DNA from: Hydrogenophaga sp.
GTDB lineage: Bacteria > Pseudomonadota > Gammaproteobacteria > Burkholderiales > Burkholderiaceae_C
Assembly (NCBI RefSeq): GCF_030373225.1
Contig: NZ_JAUCZG010000024.1
Location: 1-64,000, forward strand
DNA length: 64,000 nt
Direction of reading: 5' to 3'
Shown: piece after piece, positions 10,345 to 19,701 of the stretch
Position numbering within the stretch: the stretch's first letter is position 1
Layout: each line of letters starts with the position of its first letter
Translations under genes and position numbers: made by a program
The notes under the pieces: model-generated
The model's input: only the letters and a program-made list of their open reading frames with translations
Databases searched by the model: none
Told to the model about the DNA's origin: nothing

Positions 10345-11988
10345 ATGCTGGGCCAGATGCAAAGCCAACCCTTGTTGATTTCCACGCTGATCGTGCACGC
10401 CGAGCGGCACCACGCCAGCGGCGAGATCGTCTCCCGCCGCGTCGAGGGCGACATCCACCGCAGCAACTGGGGCCAGATTGCGGTGCGATCGCGCCAGGTG
10501 GCCAATGCCCTCAACGGCCTGAAACTGGCCTTTGGCGACCGTGTGGCCACCCTCGCCTGGAACGGCTATCGCCACCTTGAGCTGTACTTCGGCGTCAGCG
10601 GCACCGGGCACGTGCTGCACACGCTGAACCCGCGTCTGCACCCCGACCAGCTGACCTGGATCGTGAACCATGCGGAAGACCAGGTGGTCTGCTTCGACAT
10701 GACCTTCCTGCCGCTGGTCAAGGCGGTTGCCGCCCGCTGCCCCACGGTCAAGCACTGGATCGCGCTGTGCGATGCCGACAAGCTGCCGACCGACAGCGGC
10801 CTGCCCGGCCTGCAAAGCTACGAAGCCTGGATCGGCAGCGCGAGCGACACCTACCACTGGCCGACCTTCGACGAAAACTCCGCGTCGAGCATGTGCTACA
10901 CGAGCGGCACCACGGGCAACCCCAAGGCCGCGCTGTATTCGCACCGCTCCACCATCCTGCACGCCTTCACCGCCGCGTTGCCCGACGCGCTCGGCCTGAG
11001 TGCGCGTGACAGCGTGTTGCCGGTGGTGCCCATGTTCCACGTCAATGCCTGGGGCCTGCCGTATTCGGCCGCCGCCACCGGCTGCAAGCTGGTGTTTCCC
11101 GGCCCGGCGATGGACGGCAAGTCGATCTATGAACTGCTGGAGTCCGAGCAGGTGACCATGGCTGCGGGCGTGCCCACGGTGTGGCAGATGCTGCTGGGCC
11201 ACCTGCAGGCCGGTGGACTGAGCTTCAGCTCCCTCAAGAGCACCGTCATCGGCGGATCGGCCTGCCCGCCCGCCATGATGAAGGCCTTCAACGACCAGTA
11301 CGGCGTGGCCGTGATCCACGCCTGGGGCATGACCGAGATGTCGCCCCTGGGCACCGTGTGCTCGCTGAAGAACGCGCAGCTCGCACTGCCGCCCGAAGAA
11401 CAGCACAAGATCCTGCTCAAGCAGGGCCGTGCGGTGTACGGCGTGGACATGAAGATCGTCGACGAAGCCGGGGACGAGTTGCCGTGGGACGGCAAGAGCT
11501 ATGGCGACCTGCTGGTGCGCGGCCCCTGGATCATTTCAAGCTACTACAAGGGCGAGGGCGGCGACCCGCTGCGCTACGACGCGCAGGGCCAGGGCTGGTT
11601 CCCCACCGGCGACGTGGCCACCATCGACCCCGACGGCTTCATGCAGATCACCGACCGCAGCAAGGACGTGATCAAGTCCGGCGGCGAGTGGATCAGCTCG
11701 ATCGACGTGGAGAACATCGCCATGGCCCACCCGGCCGTGGCCATGGCGGCCTGCGTGGGCATGCGCCATCCGAAGTGGGACGAGCGCCCGATCGTGGTGG
11801 TGGTCAAGAAACCGGGCGCTGAAGTGACGCGCGAGGAACTGCTGGCTTTCTTCGAAGGCAAGACCGCGAAATGGCAGATCCCGGACGACGTGGTGTTCGT
11901 CGACGCGATCCCGCTGGGTGCCACCGGCAAGATGCAGAAGATGACGCTGCGACAGCAGCTCAAGGACTACGTGTTGCCGGGTATCTGA
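10345..11988 (+). CDS. Acyl-CoA synthetase (AMP-forming, fatty-acid--CoA ligase type)
   Basis: A 547-residue ANL-superfamily ligase. The P-loop-like motif [19 protein letters not shown] is near residue 190, the adenylate motif [14 protein letters not shown] is near 325, [35 protein letters not shown] is near 415 and the catalytic lysine is in [11 protein letters not shown] close to the C-terminus. It activates a carboxylic acid (medium/long-chain or aryl-substituted) as its CoA thioester at the expense of ATP. AGGAGA precedes the ATG. It opens the acyl-CoA catabolic island and lies just upstream of a LIV-type transporter. The chain-length preference cannot be read. Confidence 0.9.
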   Translation: MLGQMQSQPLLISTLIVHAERHHASGEIVSRRVEGDIHRSNWGQIAVRSRQVANALNGLKLAFGDRVATLAWNGYRHLELYFGVSGTGHVLHTLNPRLHPDQLTWIVNHAEDQVVCFDMTFLPLVKAVAARCPTVKHWIALCDADKLPTDSGLPGLQSYEAWIGSASDTYHWPTFDENSASSMCYTSGTTGNPKAALYSHRSTILHAFTAALPDALGLSARDSVLPVVPMFHVNAWGLPYSAAATGCKLVFPGPAMDGKSIYELLESEQVTMAAGVPTVWQMLLGHLQAGGLSFSSLKSTVIGGSACPPAMMKAFNDQYGVAVIHAWGMTEMSPLGTVCSLKNAQLALPPEEQHKILLKQGRAVYGVDMKIVDEAGDELPWDGKSYGDLLVRGPWIISSYYKGEGGDPLRYDAQGQGWFPTGDVATIDPDGFMQITDRSKDVIKSGGEWISSIDVENIAMAHPAVAMAACVGMRHPKWDERPIVVVVKKPGAEVTREELLAFFEGKTAKWQIPDDVVFVDAIPLGATGKMQKMTLRQQLKDYVLPGI

Positions 11989-12053
11989 TCCTGGTCGCCC
12001 GACGGGCGGCGGGCAGGGATGGCCACCCTTGCGGAGCGCGAAGTCGCCAGTGC

Positions 12054-12073
12054 GATAGCCCCTAGGGGCTATC
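12054..12073. promoter_or_regulatory. Perfect 20-base palindrome upstream of the LIV binding-protein gene
   Basis: The half-site GATAGCCCCT is followed directly by its exact reverse complement. It lies 68 bases before the binding-protein ATG, in the 152-base gap behind the ligase gene, with no T tract. Position and symmetry suggest a dimeric regulator's operator, but the regulator is not identifiable here. Confidence 0.5.
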
Positions 12074-12140
12074 CCTGAGTGCCCGCGGCGTCCGGGCTTG
12101 TAAGCTCATCGTCAACTTCAACCCACCGGAGACATACCCC

Positions 12141-13373
12141 ATGTCATTTGCCATCAAGAGCCTGACCGCCGCCTCCCTGATCGCCTGCGCCTTCGCTGCC
12201 CATGCCCAGAGCGGTGAGACGGTTCGCATCGCGTTCATTGACCCGCTGTCCGGGCCGTTCGCCAACGTGGGGCAGAACCAGCTCAAGAGCTGGCAGTTCG
12301 TCGCCGACCGCAAGAGCGGCAAGGCCAACCCGGCCGGAGTGAAGTTTGAAGTGATCGGCTTCGACAACAAAGGCTCCCCACAGGAAAGCCTGAACTCGCT
12401 GAAGGCTGCGATTGACCAGGGCTTCCGCTACGTTGCCCAGGGCAACGGCTCGGGCGCTGCCGCTGCCATCTCCGATGCGGTGAGCAAGCACAACTCGCGC
12501 AATCCTGGCAAAGAGGTGCTGTTCCTGAACTACGCCGCGGTGGACCCTTCGCTGACCAACGAAAAGTGCGACTACTGGCACTTCCGCCTGGACGCCGACA
12601 CCACCATGAAAATGGAGGCACTGACCAGCTTCATGAAGGACCAGCCAAAGGTGAAGAAGGTGTTTCTGCTGAACCAGAACTACTCGCACGGCCAGCAGGT
12701 GGCGAGGTATTTCAAGGAAGGCATCAACCGAAAGCGGCCTGACATCCAGATCGTGGGCGAGGACTTGCACCCCATCGCGCAGGTCAAGGACTTTGCGCCC
12801 TACGTGGCCAAGATCAAGCAGTCCGGCGCTGACACCATCGTCACGGGCAACTGGGGCACCGACCTGACCTTGTTCGTCAAGGCGCTGGGCGATGCAGGCC
12901 TGAAGATCCCGATGTACACGTACTACGCCGGCGTGACCGGCACGCCTACCGCGCTGGCCGCAGCCGGGGCAGATGAGGTCTACGTGATCGCCTACGGTCA
13001 CTCCAACCACGACGGTGAAATTGGCAAGCTCTCGGCCGATTTCAAGAAACAGTTCAACGACGACTACTACACCTTCGCGACCTACAACGGCATCAACCTG
13101 ATGGCTGGCGCCATCGCCAAGGCCAAGTCGACGGACCCGGTGAAAGTGGCGGCTGCGCTGGAAGGGCTTGAGGTCAAGAGCTTTTCGGGCGAAGTGAAGA
13201 TGCGCAACACCGACCACCAGCTGCAGCAGTCGATGTTCGTGACCAAATGGCAGAAGGTGTCCGCCAAGTACCCCTACAGCGTGGAAAACACCGGCTACAC
13301 GTTTGTGCCCATCAAGCAGATGGAGCCCTACGTGGCCAGCACGCCCACCAGCTGCAACATGAAGCGGCCCTGA
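12141..13373 (+). CDS. Branched-chain amino acid/HAAT-type ABC transporter substrate-binding protein
   Basis: A 410-residue periplasmic binding protein of the LivJ/LivK type I fold. The signal peptide is residues 1-23, cleaving after AHA. The mature protein starts with ETVRIAFIDPLSGPFANVGQNQLKSWQF, and the hinge regions SGADTIVTGNWGTDL and TYYAGVTGTPTALAAAGADEVY are typical. CGGAGA precedes the ATG. It feeds LivHMGF encoded just downstream. Acyl-CoA ligase and beta-oxidation genes on both sides suggest a carboxylate or acyl substrate instead of an amino acid, which is inference. A terminator between it and livH would let the binding protein be made in excess. Confidence 0.9.
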   Translation: MSFAIKSLTAASLIACAFAAHAQSGETVRIAFIDPLSGPFANVGQNQLKSWQFVADRKSGKANPAGVKFEVIGFDNKGSPQESLNSLKAAIDQGFRYVAQGNGSGAAAAISDAVSKHNSRNPGKEVLFLNYAAVDPSLTNEKCDYWHFRLDADTTMKMEALTSFMKDQPKVKKVFLLNQNYSHGQQVARYFKEGINRKRPDIQIVGEDLHPIAQVKDFAPYVAKIKQSGADTIVTGNWGTDLTLFVKALGDAGLKIPMYTYYAGVTGTPTALAAAGADEVYVIAYGHSNHDGEIGKLSADFKKQFNDDYYTFATYNGINLMAGAIAKAKSTDPVKVAAALEGLEVKSFSGEVKMRNTDHQLQQSMFVTKWQKVSAKYPYSVENTGYTFVPIKQMEPYVASTPTSCNMKRP

Positions 13374-13412
13374 TCTGCCCGCCGCCACAAGCGACCATTG
13401 TGGTGGCCGCTT

Positions 13413-13481
13413 GCGGGCTTGATCTGCAGGCCCGCTCCCCCACCGCCTCGTGGCGCATGGTGTGGAGCGGGCCTTCTTTTT
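13413..13481 (+). terminator. Intrinsic terminator with competing hairpin between binding protein and livH
   Basis: A 10-base-pair stem pairs GGCCCGCTCC (13429-13438) with GGAGCGGGCC (13464-13473) and is followed by TTCTTTTT. An alternative hairpin, GCGGGC at 13413-13418 with GCCCGC at 13430-13435, overlaps its left arm, so the two cannot form together. This looks like either a partial terminator setting the ratio of binding protein to permease, or an attenuator. Confidence 0.7.
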
Positions 13482-13513
13482 GACCCATTCCCCACTGCCA
13501 ACCACTTCTGCAC

Positions 13514-14461
13514 ATGGAATTTTTCACCGTATCGCTGCTCATCGGCGTGAGCTACGGGCTGTTGCTGTTCATGCTCAGCTCTGGTCTCACGCTGATCTTC
13601 AGCATGATGGGCGTGCTCAATTTTGCGCACGCCAGCTTCTACATGCTGGGCGCCTACCTGGCCTACACCGTCACCGCTGTGGTGGGCTACTGGCCCGCGC
13701 TGGTGGTGGCGCCCTTGCTGGTGGGCTTGCTGGGCGCCTTGTTCGAGAAATACGCGCTGCGCCGGGTGCACAAGTTTGGCCATGTGCCCGAGCTGCTGAT
13801 CACCTTTGGCCTGAGTTACATCATCCTGGAGCTGGTGCAGCTGGTCTGGGGCACGAGTTCAGTTGATTACCGGGTGCCCGACGAGCTGAGCGGTCCGCTC
13901 TTCACCCTGTGGGGGACCCAGTTCCCGATTTATCGGGGTTTCATGATGGGCGTGTCCTTGCTCATGCTGGTGGCCATCTGGCAGCTGCTCACGCGCACCC
14001 GAATCGGTCTGGTGATCCAGGCGGCGTTGACGCATCCCGAGACCGTGGAGACCCTGGGTCACAACGTGCCGCGGGTGTTCATGCTGGTGTTTGGCGGTGG
14101 TGCTGCGCTGGCCGGTCTGGCCGGCGTGATCGGTGGCAACGCCTTTGTCACGGAACCGGGCATGGCCGCCACGGTGGGCTCGATCATCTTCGTGGTGGTG
14201 GTGGTCGGTGGCATGGGCTCGCTCTCGGGCGCTTTCCTCGCGTCCATCCTGATCGGCGTGATTCAGACCTTTGCCGTTGCGATCGACGCTTCGCTGATGG
14301 GCCTGGCAGCGAATCTGGGCATGTCGGTGACGCCGGAAACGTTCGGCTACCCGCTGTGGAAGCTCAAGATCAGCCAGGTGGCACCCATTCTTCCTTACCT
14401 CTTTCTGGTGCTGATCCTCATCTTCCGGCCGCGCGGGCTGCTCGGTACGCGGGAGGGCTGA
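13514..14461 (+). CDS. livH: ABC transporter permease LivH
   Basis: A 315-residue inner-membrane permease with about eight helices, of the LivH family. It shows SYGLLLFMLSSGLTLIFSMMGVLNFAHASFYMLGAY, a mid-protein cytoplasmic loop TRIGLVIQAALTHPETVETLGHNVPRVFM (the coupling segment to the ATPases) and a VGGMGSLSGAFLASILIGVIQTF signature. It pairs with LivM to form the pore. The ATG follows the upstream terminator by about 30 bases; no strong ribosome site is visible. livM begins 3 bases after its stop. Confidence 0.92.
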   Translation: MEFFTVSLLIGVSYGLLLFMLSSGLTLIFSMMGVLNFAHASFYMLGAYLAYTVTAVVGYWPALVVAPLLVGLLGALFEKYALRRVHKFGHVPELLITFGLSYIILELVQLVWGTSSVDYRVPDELSGPLFTLWGTQFPIYRGFMMGVSLLMLVAIWQLLTRTRIGLVIQAALTHPETVETLGHNVPRVFMLVFGGGAALAGLAGVIGGNAFVTEPGMAATVGSIIFVVVVVGGMGSLSGAFLASILIGVIQTFAVAIDASLMGLAANLGMSVTPETFGYPLWKLKISQVAPILPYLFLVLILIFRPRGLLGTREG

Positions 14462-14464
14462 GTC

Positions 14465-15772
14465 ATGAACACAAACACTTCACAACGCCAATACGTCAAG
14501 CTCGAGCCCATCAACGTCGGGCGCTGGGTGATCTGGGGGCTGTTCTTGCTGGTGATCATCGCAGCGCCGCAGGTGTTCACCAGCAGCCTCTCGCGCACCA
14601 TGCTCTCGCAAATGGGCATCGCCATCATCGTCTGCCTGAGCTACAACATCCTGCTCGGTCAGGGCGGAATGCTGAGCTTCGGCCACGCCGTCTACTCTGG
14701 CATGGGTTCGTTCCTGGCCATCCACACCCTGAACCGCGTGACCGATGGGCAGTTCCAGTTGCCGGTGAGCCTGATTCCGATCGTGGGCGGGCTGTCGGCG
14801 GCCCTGTTTGCGGTGCTGCTGGGTTGGGTCACCACCAAAAAATCGTCCACCACCTTTGCCATGATCACTCTGGGCATTGGCGAGCTGGTGTGGGCGATGT
14901 CGCTGATGTTTCCGGAGTTTTTTGGTGGCGAGGGGGGCATTTCGGGCAACCGGGTCACCGGCTCCAGCCCGATGGGCATCACGTTTGGGCCGCAGATTCA
15001 GCTCTATTACCTGATCGGCATCTACACCTTCGTCTGCACGGCGCTGATGTTCGCCTTCACCCGCACACCTCTGGGGCGCATGCTGAACGCGGTGCGCGAC
15101 AACCCGGAGCGCGTCGAGTTTGTGGGCTACGACACGCAGATGGTGCGCTACCTGGCGTTCATCGTCGCGGCTTTCTTTGCCGGCGTTTCAGGCGGACTGG
15201 CAACGCTCAATTTTGAAATCGTCACATCGGAAGTCGTGGGCGCCTACCGCTCGGGCGCCTACCTGCTGTTCACCTTCCTGGGTGGCGCCACCTTCTTTTT
15301 CGGCCCCATCATCGGCGGCATTCTGATGGTGCTGGCGTTTGTGCTGCTGTCTGAGTTCACCAAGGCCTGGCTGCTTTACCTGGGCCTGATCTTCACCTTC
15401 ATGGTGATGTATGCACCGGGTGGCTTTGCCAGTCTGATCATGATGAATGTGCGGGTGGCGGCGTTTGGCATGCTGCGCCGGATCTGGGTCAGCTACCTGG
15501 TGCTGGGCCTGCTGGCACTCGTGATCTTCGGCGGCGCAGGCGCCATGATTGAAATGGTCTATCACCTGCAGCTCAACGCGGCCATGGGCGACGAGCTGAC
15601 GTTCTTCGGCGTCGGCCTCAACGCGCGCAGCGTCAACAGCTGGTTTGGATCGGCCTTGATGGCGCTGGCCGGTCTGGCCTTGTTCGAGCTGGCGCGGCGC
15701 CAGTTCAAGCGCAAATGGAACGCGATCCAGACCGAGATCGAACAGGAAATCAAGCGGCGGGAGACCTTGTGA
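14465..15772 (+). CDS. livM: ABC transporter permease LivM with C-terminal extension
   Basis: A 435-residue partner permease. The core shows LSYNILLGQGGMLSFGHAVYSGMG and the coupling loop TRTPLGRMLNAVRDNPERVEFVGYDTQMVRYLAF, typical of LivM. It is longer than the usual 320-360 residues. After the normal YAPGGFASLI end there are about 100 more residues with two further hydrophobic helices and a charged C-terminal tail (EQEIKRRETL). The livG start codon GTG overlaps its stop (GTGA). Function of the extension is unknown. Confidence 0.9.
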   Translation: MNTNTSQRQYVKLEPINVGRWVIWGLFLLVIIAAPQVFTSSLSRTMLSQMGIAIIVCLSYNILLGQGGMLSFGHAVYSGMGSFLAIHTLNRVTDGQFQLPVSLIPIVGGLSAALFAVLLGWVTTKKSSTTFAMITLGIGELVWAMSLMFPEFFGGEGGISGNRVTGSSPMGITFGPQIQLYYLIGIYTFVCTALMFAFTRTPLGRMLNAVRDNPERVEFVGYDTQMVRYLAFIVAAFFAGVSGGLATLNFEIVTSEVVGAYRSGAYLLFTFLGGATFFFGPIIGGILMVLAFVLLSEFTKAWLLYLGLIFTFMVMYAPGGFASLIMMNVRVAAFGMLRRIWVSYLVLGLLALVIFGGAGAMIEMVYHLQLNAAMGDELTFFGVGLNARSVNSWFGSALMALAGLALFELARRQFKRKWNAIQTEIEQEIKRRETL

Positions 15773-16581
15773 GCAACACCACACCCCACGAGCAATCCAT
15801 GAGCCATGTGGCCGCAGGCGACTACGCGCTGGAACTCAGGAACCTGCGCAAGAGCTTCGGCAAAACCGAGATCATCCGCGGGGTGGACTTGGCGGTGCGT
15901 CCAGGTGAGCGGGTGGCCATCATCGGGCCCAATGGCGCTGGCAAATCCACCTTGTTCAACCTGATCTCGGGCCGCTTTTCTCCCACCAGTGGCGATGTGT
16001 TGCTGGGCGGCAAGCGCATCAACGGCAAGAAGCCCTATGAGATCAACCGCATGGGGTTGTCCCGCAGTTTCCAGATCACCAACATCTTCCCCAAGCTGTC
16101 GGTGTTCGAGAACCTGCGCTGCAGCGTGCTCTGGAGCCTGGGCTACAAGTACACCCTGTTCCGCTTCCTGTCCGATCTGGACGACGCCAATGAGCGGGCG
16201 GAAGAGCTGATGCACATGATCCGGCTGGACAAGAAGCGCGACGTGCTGGCCATGAACCTCACTTACGCCGAGCAGCGCGCGCTGGAGATCGGCATCACCA
16301 TTGCGGGCGGCGCTGGCGTGATCCTGCTGGACGAGCCCACCGCCGGCATGAGCACCAGCGAAACCAGCCGTTTCATCGAGCTCATCCGCGAGGTCACGGT
16401 GGGCAAGACCTTGCTGACGGTGGAGCACGACATGGGTGTGGTGTTTGGCCTGGCCGACAAGATCGCGGTGCTGGTATACGGCGAAGTGCTGGCTTTTGAC
16501 ACGCCAGACGAGGTGCGCGCCAATGCGCGGGTGCAGGAAGCCTATCTGGGCTCGCCGGAAGAACAGGCCGCGGGCCACTGA
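15769..16581 (+). CDS. livG: ABC transporter ATP-binding protein LivG
   Basis: A 270-residue ATPase. Walker A is GPNGAGKSTLFNL near residue 54, and Walker B is ILLDEPTAGMS with the following H-loop VEHDMGVVFGLADKIAVL. The ABC signature reads LTYAEQRALEI, diverged from LSGGQ. Start GTG 15769 overlaps the livM stop by four bases and has GGGAGA just upstream; ATG 15799 is an alternative. The long helical insert with the family-typical FPKLSVFENL segment confirms LivG over LivF. It pairs with the downstream LivF to energise the transporter. Confidence 0.9.
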   Translation: MSNTTPHEQSMSHVAAGDYALELRNLRKSFGKTEIIRGVDLAVRPGERVAIIGPNGAGKSTLFNLISGRFSPTSGDVLLGGKRINGKKPYEINRMGLSRSFQITNIFPKLSVFENLRCSVLWSLGYKYTLFRFLSDLDDANERAEELMHMIRLDKKRDVLAMNLTYAEQRALEIGITIAGGAGVILLDEPTAGMSTSETSRFIELIREVTVGKTLLTVEHDMGVVFGLADKIAVLVYGEVLAFDTPDEVRANARVQEAYLGSPEEQAAGH

Positions 16582-16592
16582 GGAGCAGCAAC

Positions 16593-17288
16593 GTGTTGAA
16601 AATCGAGAACCTGCACGCCTTTTACGGCAAGAGCCACATCCTGCATGGCGCGTACCTGGAGGTGGGCAAGGGCGAGATCGTGGCGCTGCTCGGGCGCAAT
16701 GGCTCGGGCCGTTCCACCACCGCCAAGGCCATCATGGGGCTGGTTGAAAGCACAGGTCGCGTTGAGTGGCGCGGCCAGGACATCATGGGCAAGAAGCCGT
16801 TCGAGATCGCCCACCTGGGCATCGGGCATGTGCCTGAGAACCGCGACATTTTCCCCACACTCACCGTTCACCAGAACCTGTTGCTGGGCCAGAAGGGCAG
16901 CGGCAAGGGGTCGCGCTGGAGCTTTGAAGACATGTACACCATGTTTCCTCGGCTCAAGGAGCGCCAGCACAACGAGGCCGGTGTGCTCTCGGGTGGCGAA
17001 CAGCAGATGCTGACCCTGTGCCGCACCCTGATGGGCGACCCCGACCTCATCATCATCGACGAGCCCACCGAAGGCCTGGCGCCCAAGATCGTGGAGCTGG
17101 TGGGGCAGTACCTGCAAACGCTGAAGGCCCGTGGCGTTTCGGTGTTGCTGATCGAGCAGAAACTCACCATTGCCCTGAGCATCTCCGACCGGGTACTGGT
17201 GATGGGTCATGGCAGCATCGTGTTCGAGGGAACGCCGGAAACCCTTCGTGCCGATTCCCGGGTTCGCAAGGAGTGGCTGGAGGTGTGA
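16593..17288 (+). CDS. livF: ABC transporter ATP-binding protein LivF with altered Walker A
   Basis: A 231-residue ATPase of the LivF type: LHAFYGKSHILHGAYLEV at the start, GHVPENRDIFPTLTVHQNL, signature LSGGEQQMLTLCRTLMGDP, Walker B LIIIDEPTEGLAP and H-loop LIEQKLTIAL. The Walker A reads GRNGSGRSTTAK; the invariant lysine is replaced by Arg (codon CGT). The GTG start has GAGGAG upstream. All other nucleotide-binding motifs are intact, so the gene is not decaying. This suggests one asymmetric or altered ATP site in the LivG-LivF pair. Confidence 0.9.
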   Translation: MLKIENLHAFYGKSHILHGAYLEVGKGEIVALLGRNGSGRSTTAKAIMGLVESTGRVEWRGQDIMGKKPFEIAHLGIGHVPENRDIFPTLTVHQNLLLGQKGSGKGSRWSFEDMYTMFPRLKERQHNEAGVLSGGEQQMLTLCRTLMGDPDLIIIDEPTEGLAPKIVELVGQYLQTLKARGVSVLLIEQKLTIALSISDRVLVMGHGSIVFEGTPETLRADSRVRKEWLEV

Positions 17289-17380
17289 GGCCCCCCGCGC
17301 CGCCTTCGGCGTCACCCCCCGTTGGGCGGCGATGCCAGTGGCCCGTCCTGAGTTTGTCGAAGGGCGGTTCCACAGCATCT
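17289..17380 (+). repeat. REP-like post-stop element (copy A), with nested second repeat
   Basis: It starts directly after the livF stop codon. It shares the core CGCGCCGCCTTCGGCGTCAC and the tail CGGTTCCAC..CATC with copies at 20883 and 25279. The middle third is replaced at 17345-17363 by a diverged fragment of the CTGAG..TGTCGAAG repeat family. It can fold into several short GC hairpins. Confidence 0.7.
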
Positions 17381-17444
17381 CTGGCGAATGCCCGCTCGAT
17401 GGCGAGTCCTCCTGGTCGGCTGACTCACTGGCGACAACAAGCCC

Positions 17445-17485
17445 TTGCGGCAACGCAGCAGATTCCTAGAATCGAACGATCGTTC
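17445..17485 (+). promoter_or_regulatory. Promoter of the fadB-like gene with overlapping TetR-type operator
   Basis: A -35-like TTGCGG (17445-17450), a 16-base spacer and -10 TAGAAT (17467-17472) form a good sigma-70 promoter. The perfect 12-base palindrome GAACGATCGTTC (17474-17485) covers the expected transcription start. That arrangement fits repression by a TetR-family regulator of fatty-acid degradation (PsrA/FadR type), which is inference; no such gene lies in the window. Confidence 0.65.
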
Positions 17486-17555
17486 TTTTTCATGAAGAAC
17501 GTCACAGTCAATGCCCCCCGGGCACCCGTTTTCTGCCAACAACGAAGGAGATTCC

Positions 17556-19667
17556 ATGACCGCTGAGTACCAGGTCCACGGCGATGTCGCCGTCATCACC
17601 ATGAACAACCCGCCGGTCAACGGTCTGGGGCTCTCCACGCGCCAGGGCATTGCGGCCGGGCTGGAGAAGGCCGAGGCCGATCCGGCGGTGAAGGCCATCG
17701 TGCTCACGGGCGCCGGCAAGGCGTTTTCGGGCGGTGCCGACATCCGCGAATTCGGCTCACCCAAGGCGCTGGCCGAACCCAACCTGCTGTCGGTGATCCT
17801 GGCGGTGGAAAACGCGTCCAAGCCGGTGGTGGCCGCCATGCACAGCGTTGCCATGGGTGGTGGCCTGGAGCTGGCGCTGGGCTGCCACTACCGCATCGCC
17901 GCACCCGGCACCAGCGTCGCGCTGCCCGAGGTGAAGCTGGGCCTGATTCCTGGTGCCGGTGGCACGCAGCGCCTGCCGCGTGCCCTGGGCGTGGAGCCGG
18001 CGCTCAACATGATCGTGAGCGGCGAGCCGGTCAAGAGCGAGATGCTCGCCATGCTGCCGGGCCAGAAACTGTTCGACAAGATGTCCGCCTCGGCCGAGAG
18101 CCTGGCCGACGAAGCGCTGGCGCTGGCGCGCGAGGTGGCTGCGAAGCACGCCGATGGCAGCCCACTGCCCAAGGTGCGCAACCTGCCGTGCAAACACCCG
18201 CTGGGTGACGCCTACTTCCAGTTCGCGCGCAACATGGTCAAGGGCATGTCGAAGAACTTCCCGGCCCCCGCCAAGTGCGTGGACGCGGTGGAAGCCGCCA
18301 CCAAGAAGAAGTTCGACGACGGCATGGTGTTCGAGCGCGACCTCTTCATCAACCTGATGTGGACGCCTGAGTGCCGCGCACTGCGCCACCTGTTCACCGC
18401 CGAGCGCGCGGCCAGCAAGATACCCGATGTGCCGGAAGACACGCCGAAACGCGAGATTGCCTCGGTGGCCGTCATCGGTGCCGGCACCATGGGTGGCGGC
18501 ATCGCCATGAACTTCCTCAACGCCGGCATTCCGGTGAAGATGCTCGAGATGAAGCAGGAAGCGCTGGACCGCGGCCTGGCGACCATCCGCAAGAACTACG
18601 AAGCCCAGGTGAAAAAGGGCAAGCTCAAGCAGGACAAATACGAGCAGCGCATGGCGATGCTCACCACCACGCTGAGCTACGACGACCTGAGCGCCGCCGA
18701 CCTCGTGATCGAGGCCGTGTTCGAGGAGATCGGCGTCAAGGAGGCGGTGTTCAAGGAACTCGACCGCGTGATGAAGCCCGGCGCGATCCTGGCCTCCAAC
18801 ACCTCCACGCTCGACGTCAACCAGATTGCATCGTTCACCAAGCGCCCGCAGGACGTGGTGGGCCTGCACTTCTTCAGCCCGGCCAACGTGATGAAGCTGC
18901 TTGAAGTGGTGCGCGGCGAGAAGACCGCCAAGGACGTGATGGCCACCGTGATGACCGTGGCCAAGAAGATCAAGAAGACCGCCGTGGTCTCCGGCGTGTG
19001 CGACGGCTTCATCGGCAACCGCATGATCGAGCAGTACGGCCGCCAGGGCGGCTTCCTGCTCGACGAAGGCTGCACGCCCGAGCAGGTGGACAAGGCGATG
19101 GAGAAGTTCGGCATGGCCATGGGCCCGTTCCGCATGGGCGACCTCGCCGGCAACGACATCGGCTGGGCGATCCGCAAGCGGCGCTACCAGGAAAAGCCGG
19201 ACATGAAGTACAGCAAGACGGCGGACCTGCTGTGCGAGAAGGGCCGCTACGGCCAGAAGACCGGCGCCGGCTGGTACGACTACGTGCCGGGCAAGCGCGA
19301 CGCGATCCCGAACGCCGAGGTGGTGAAGATGATCGAGGACCACCGCAAGTCGTTGGGCATCACGCCGCGCAAGATTTCCGACGAGGAGATCGTGCAGCGC
19401 CTGGTGTATTCGCTGGTGAACGAGGCCGCGCACATCCTGGAAGAGGGCATTGCCAACAAGGCCAGCGACATCGACGTGGTCTACATCTTCGGCTACGGCT
19501 TCCCCGCGCACCGCGGCGGCCCGATGATCTACGCCGACACGGTGGGCCTGTTCAACGTGGTGCAGAGCATGAAGCGCTTTGCGAAGAACCCGCTGGACGA
19601 CGCCAAATTCTGGGAGCCGGCACCGCTGCTGGCCAGGTTGGTCGCTGAAGGCAAAACCTTCAACTGA
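17556..19667 (+). CDS. Multifunctional enoyl-CoA hydratase / 3-hydroxyacyl-CoA dehydrogenase (FadB/FadJ type)
   Basis: A 703-residue fused beta-oxidation enzyme. Residues 1-190 are a crotonase domain ([53 protein letters not shown]). From about residue 305 the NAD-binding hydroxyacyl-CoA dehydrogenase domain starts with [18 protein letters not shown], followed by [18 protein letters not shown] and the C-terminal helical domains ([22 protein letters not shown]). It hydrates enoyl-CoA and oxidises the product to 3-ketoacyl-CoA. AAGGAG precedes the ATG. The thiolase gene follows 34 bases on, giving a FadBA-like pair. The start lies about 75 bases downstream of a promoter with a palindromic operator. 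Confidence 0.92.
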   Translation: MTAEYQVHGDVAVITMNNPPVNGLGLSTRQGIAAGLEKAEADPAVKAIVLTGAGKAFSGGADIREFGSPKALAEPNLLSVILAVENASKPVVAAMHSVAMGGGLELALGCHYRIAAPGTSVALPEVKLGLIPGAGGTQRLPRALGVEPALNMIVSGEPVKSEMLAMLPGQKLFDKMSASAESLADEALALAREVAAKHADGSPLPKVRNLPCKHPLGDAYFQFARNMVKGMSKNFPAPAKCVDAVEAATKKKFDDGMVFERDLFINLMWTPECRALRHLFTAERAASKIPDVPEDTPKREIASVAVIGAGTMGGGIAMNFLNAGIPVKMLEMKQEALDRGLATIRKNYEAQVKKGKLKQDKYEQRMAMLTTTLSYDDLSAADLVIEAVFEEIGVKEAVFKELDRVMKPGAILASNTSTLDVNQIASFTKRPQDVVGLHFFSPANVMKLLEVVRGEKTAKDVMATVMTVAKKIKKTAVVSGVCDGFIGNRMIEQYGRQGGFLLDEGCTPEQVDKAMEKFGMAMGPFRMGDLAGNDIGWAIRKRRYQEKPDMKYSKTADLLCEKGRYGQKTGAGWYDYVPGKRDAIPNAEVVKMIEDHRKSLGITPRKISDEEIVQRLVYSLVNEAAHILEEGIANKASDIDVVYIFGYGFPAHRGGPMIYADTVGLFNVVQSMKRFAKNPLDDAKFWEPAPLLARLVAEGKTFN

Positions 19668-19701
19668 TCCCACAGCACAAGACCGAACAGGAGAACATTT
19701 C

